Under the pieces are notes generated by a model, which ran no database searches, had not been told where the DNA came from, and was given only the letters and a program-made list of their open reading frames with translations. Shown here piece by piece: positions 5,422 to 6,120 of a stretch of 6,120 bases of DNA; position 1 is the stretch's first letter, and every line of letters begins with the position of its first letter. The stretch covers positions 1 to 6,120 of the forward strand of contig VGDA01000233.1 of NCBI GenBank assembly GCA_016869915.1. Direction: 5' to 3'. Origin of the DNA: Alphaproteobacteria bacterium. GTDB lineage: Bacteria > Pseudomonadota > Alphaproteobacteria > CACIAM-22H2. Made by a program: the position numbers and the translations under genes.

Positions 5422-6120
5422 GACGCCTCGCCCCGCGCCAGCAAACCGCGCACGAAGCCGACGTGCTCGCGCAGGTCGTAGAGCTGCCGCGCGTAGGCGA
5501 GCGGGACCCTGATCGTGCCGACGCGCTCCTGCAGGTCGTCCAGCTCGCGCGCGATGCGCGCGCGCGCCGCCGCGTCGGGCGACGCGCGCGCCTCGGCCTC
5601 GAGCCGGCCCAGGTCGCGGTACCAGCGATAGATCCTGCGCTCGGTGCTCCAGCGGTAGAGCGGCGGGCCCAGGCGGAACAGCGGGATCAGCAGGCCGAGC
5701 AGCGGCAGCATGAGGATCAGCAACCGCTCGCCCCATACCGCGACCCAGAAGGGCAGGAACCTCGCGAAGGTGGACGGCCCGCTCTCGATCAGCCTCTTGG
5801 CGTATGGGTTCAGCGGGTAGTCGAGGCTCTCGACGGACGGGAAGCGGCCGGCCGGCGCGAAGAGTTGCGGCCCGCCATGGACCTCGCGCGCGACGCGGGC
5901 AAGCAGGTTCTTGAGCGCGGGATGCATGCCCTCGTGGACGATCAGCGCGCCCGCAGGCGCGACGAGCGCGATGTCGCGCTCCGGCATGTCCAGGGCGAGG
6001 TCGATCGCCCCTGCCGGAAGCACGACCGAGGACAGGAACGGGAAGCGCATCCGGTAGGCGGCCGCGCGCCGGAAGGAGAGGAGCTCGAGTTCCGGGTCCG
6101 CGAACAGGTTGGCGAGTGAC
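5418..6120 (-). CDS. TAXI-family TRAP transporter solute receptor, C-terminal part with membrane-spanning tail
   Basis: The visible part is 233 residues, and the frame stays open to the right edge. The Met at 6050 is therefore internal: the residues before it (LANLFADPELELLSFRRAAA) continue the family pattern. TAXI proteins are extracytoplasmic solute receptors that deliver substrates, often carboxylates, to TRAP secondary transporters. Features seen are YRMRFPFLSSVVLPAGAIDL (visible 22-41), a typical ligand-domain segment, then the late receptor core including ALVAPAGALIVHEGMHPAL (51-69) and EVHGGPQLF. A strongly hydrophobic membrane segment lies at about 123-151 (LPFWVAVWGERLLILMLPLL onward), followed by a basic YRW..RRIYRWYRDL and a charged, probably helical or coiled-coil tail to residue 233. 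From memory, some TAXI proteins carry this extra anchor and cytoplasmic tail, while the classical type is a free periplasmic protein. No TRAP permease is in the window. The substrate is unknown. The TAG stop overlaps the ligase stop. Confidence 0.85.
   Translation of the reverse strand, partial: SLANLFADPELELLSFRRAAAYRMRFPFLSSVVLPAGAIDLALDMPERDIALVAPAGALIVHEGMHPALKNLLARVAREVHGGPQLFAPAGRFPSVESLDYPLNPYAKRLIESGPSTFARFLPFWVAVWGERLLILMLPLLGLLIPLFRLGPPLYRWSTERRIYRWYRDLGRLEAEARASPDAAARARIARELDDLQERVGTIRVPLAYARQLYDLREHVGFVRGLLARGEAS

Noticed and set aside
3307..5736. An 809-codon minus-strand open frame antisense to the acyl-CoA ligase.
   Set aside because: The product is Arg/Ala-rich with no recognisable motif, and it lies opposite a complete motif-bearing enzyme. 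It is a composition artefact.
5418..6050. Treating the 210-codon frame that begins at the Met at 6050 as a complete small membrane protein.
   Set aside because: The frame stays open to the window edge, and the upstream residues continue the TAXI family pattern, so the gene is cut by the window.
4095..6119. A 674-codon plus-strand open frame through the ligase and across the TAXI gene.
   Set aside because: It is a shifted frame of the ligase continuing antisense to TAXI. The product has low complexity and no domain.

Overview
This is a very GC-rich (about 70% by eye), densely coding stretch of bacterial chromosome with strong G/C preference at third codon positions. Phosphatidylcholine synthase, a proteobacterial-type HrpB helicase, a type I secretion adaptor tail and a TAXI-family TRAP receptor together suggest an alphaproteobacterium, perhaps of the Rhodospirillales type. 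That placement is inferred from gene content; there is no rRNA or other marker to fix it.

Layout, left to right. Positions 2-289 (+) hold the last 95 residues of a HlyD/PrtE-type membrane fusion protein, entering from the left edge. Its stop abuts, tail to tail, the stop of a minus-strand pair transcribed leftwards: hrpB (3622-1106), a DEAH-family RNA helicase, then pcs (1045-290), phosphatidylcholine synthase. The 60-nt gap between hrpB and pcs contains a GC-rich hairpin just upstream of the pcs ribosome binding site. A 100-bp divergent intergenic region (3623-3722) separates hrpB from a rightward pair: a predicted 39-residue single-pass membrane protein (3723-3842) with a good Shine-Dalgarno site, and an acyl-CoA ligase (3877-5421). 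Converging on the ligase with a 4-nt overlap is the C-terminal 233 residues of a TAXI-family TRAP transporter receptor with a membrane-spanning tail; it runs off the right edge on the minus strand.

The genes do not form one obvious pathway. Three touch membranes or acyl lipids: Pcs makes phosphatidylcholine directly from choline, the ligase activates a carboxylic or fatty acid to its CoA thioester, and the small protein is predicted to lie in the membrane. A common lipid role is only a suggestion. HrpB is a housekeeping-type helicase.

I saw no mobile element, CRISPR array, tRNA or rRNA, and no sign of a wholly new system. The observations most worth a second look are at gene junctions: a 12-codon mini-ORF that links the small membrane gene to the ligase through TGATG and ATGA stop/start overlaps, two convergent junctions with no intergenic DNA, and a possible near-leaderless promoter for hrpB.
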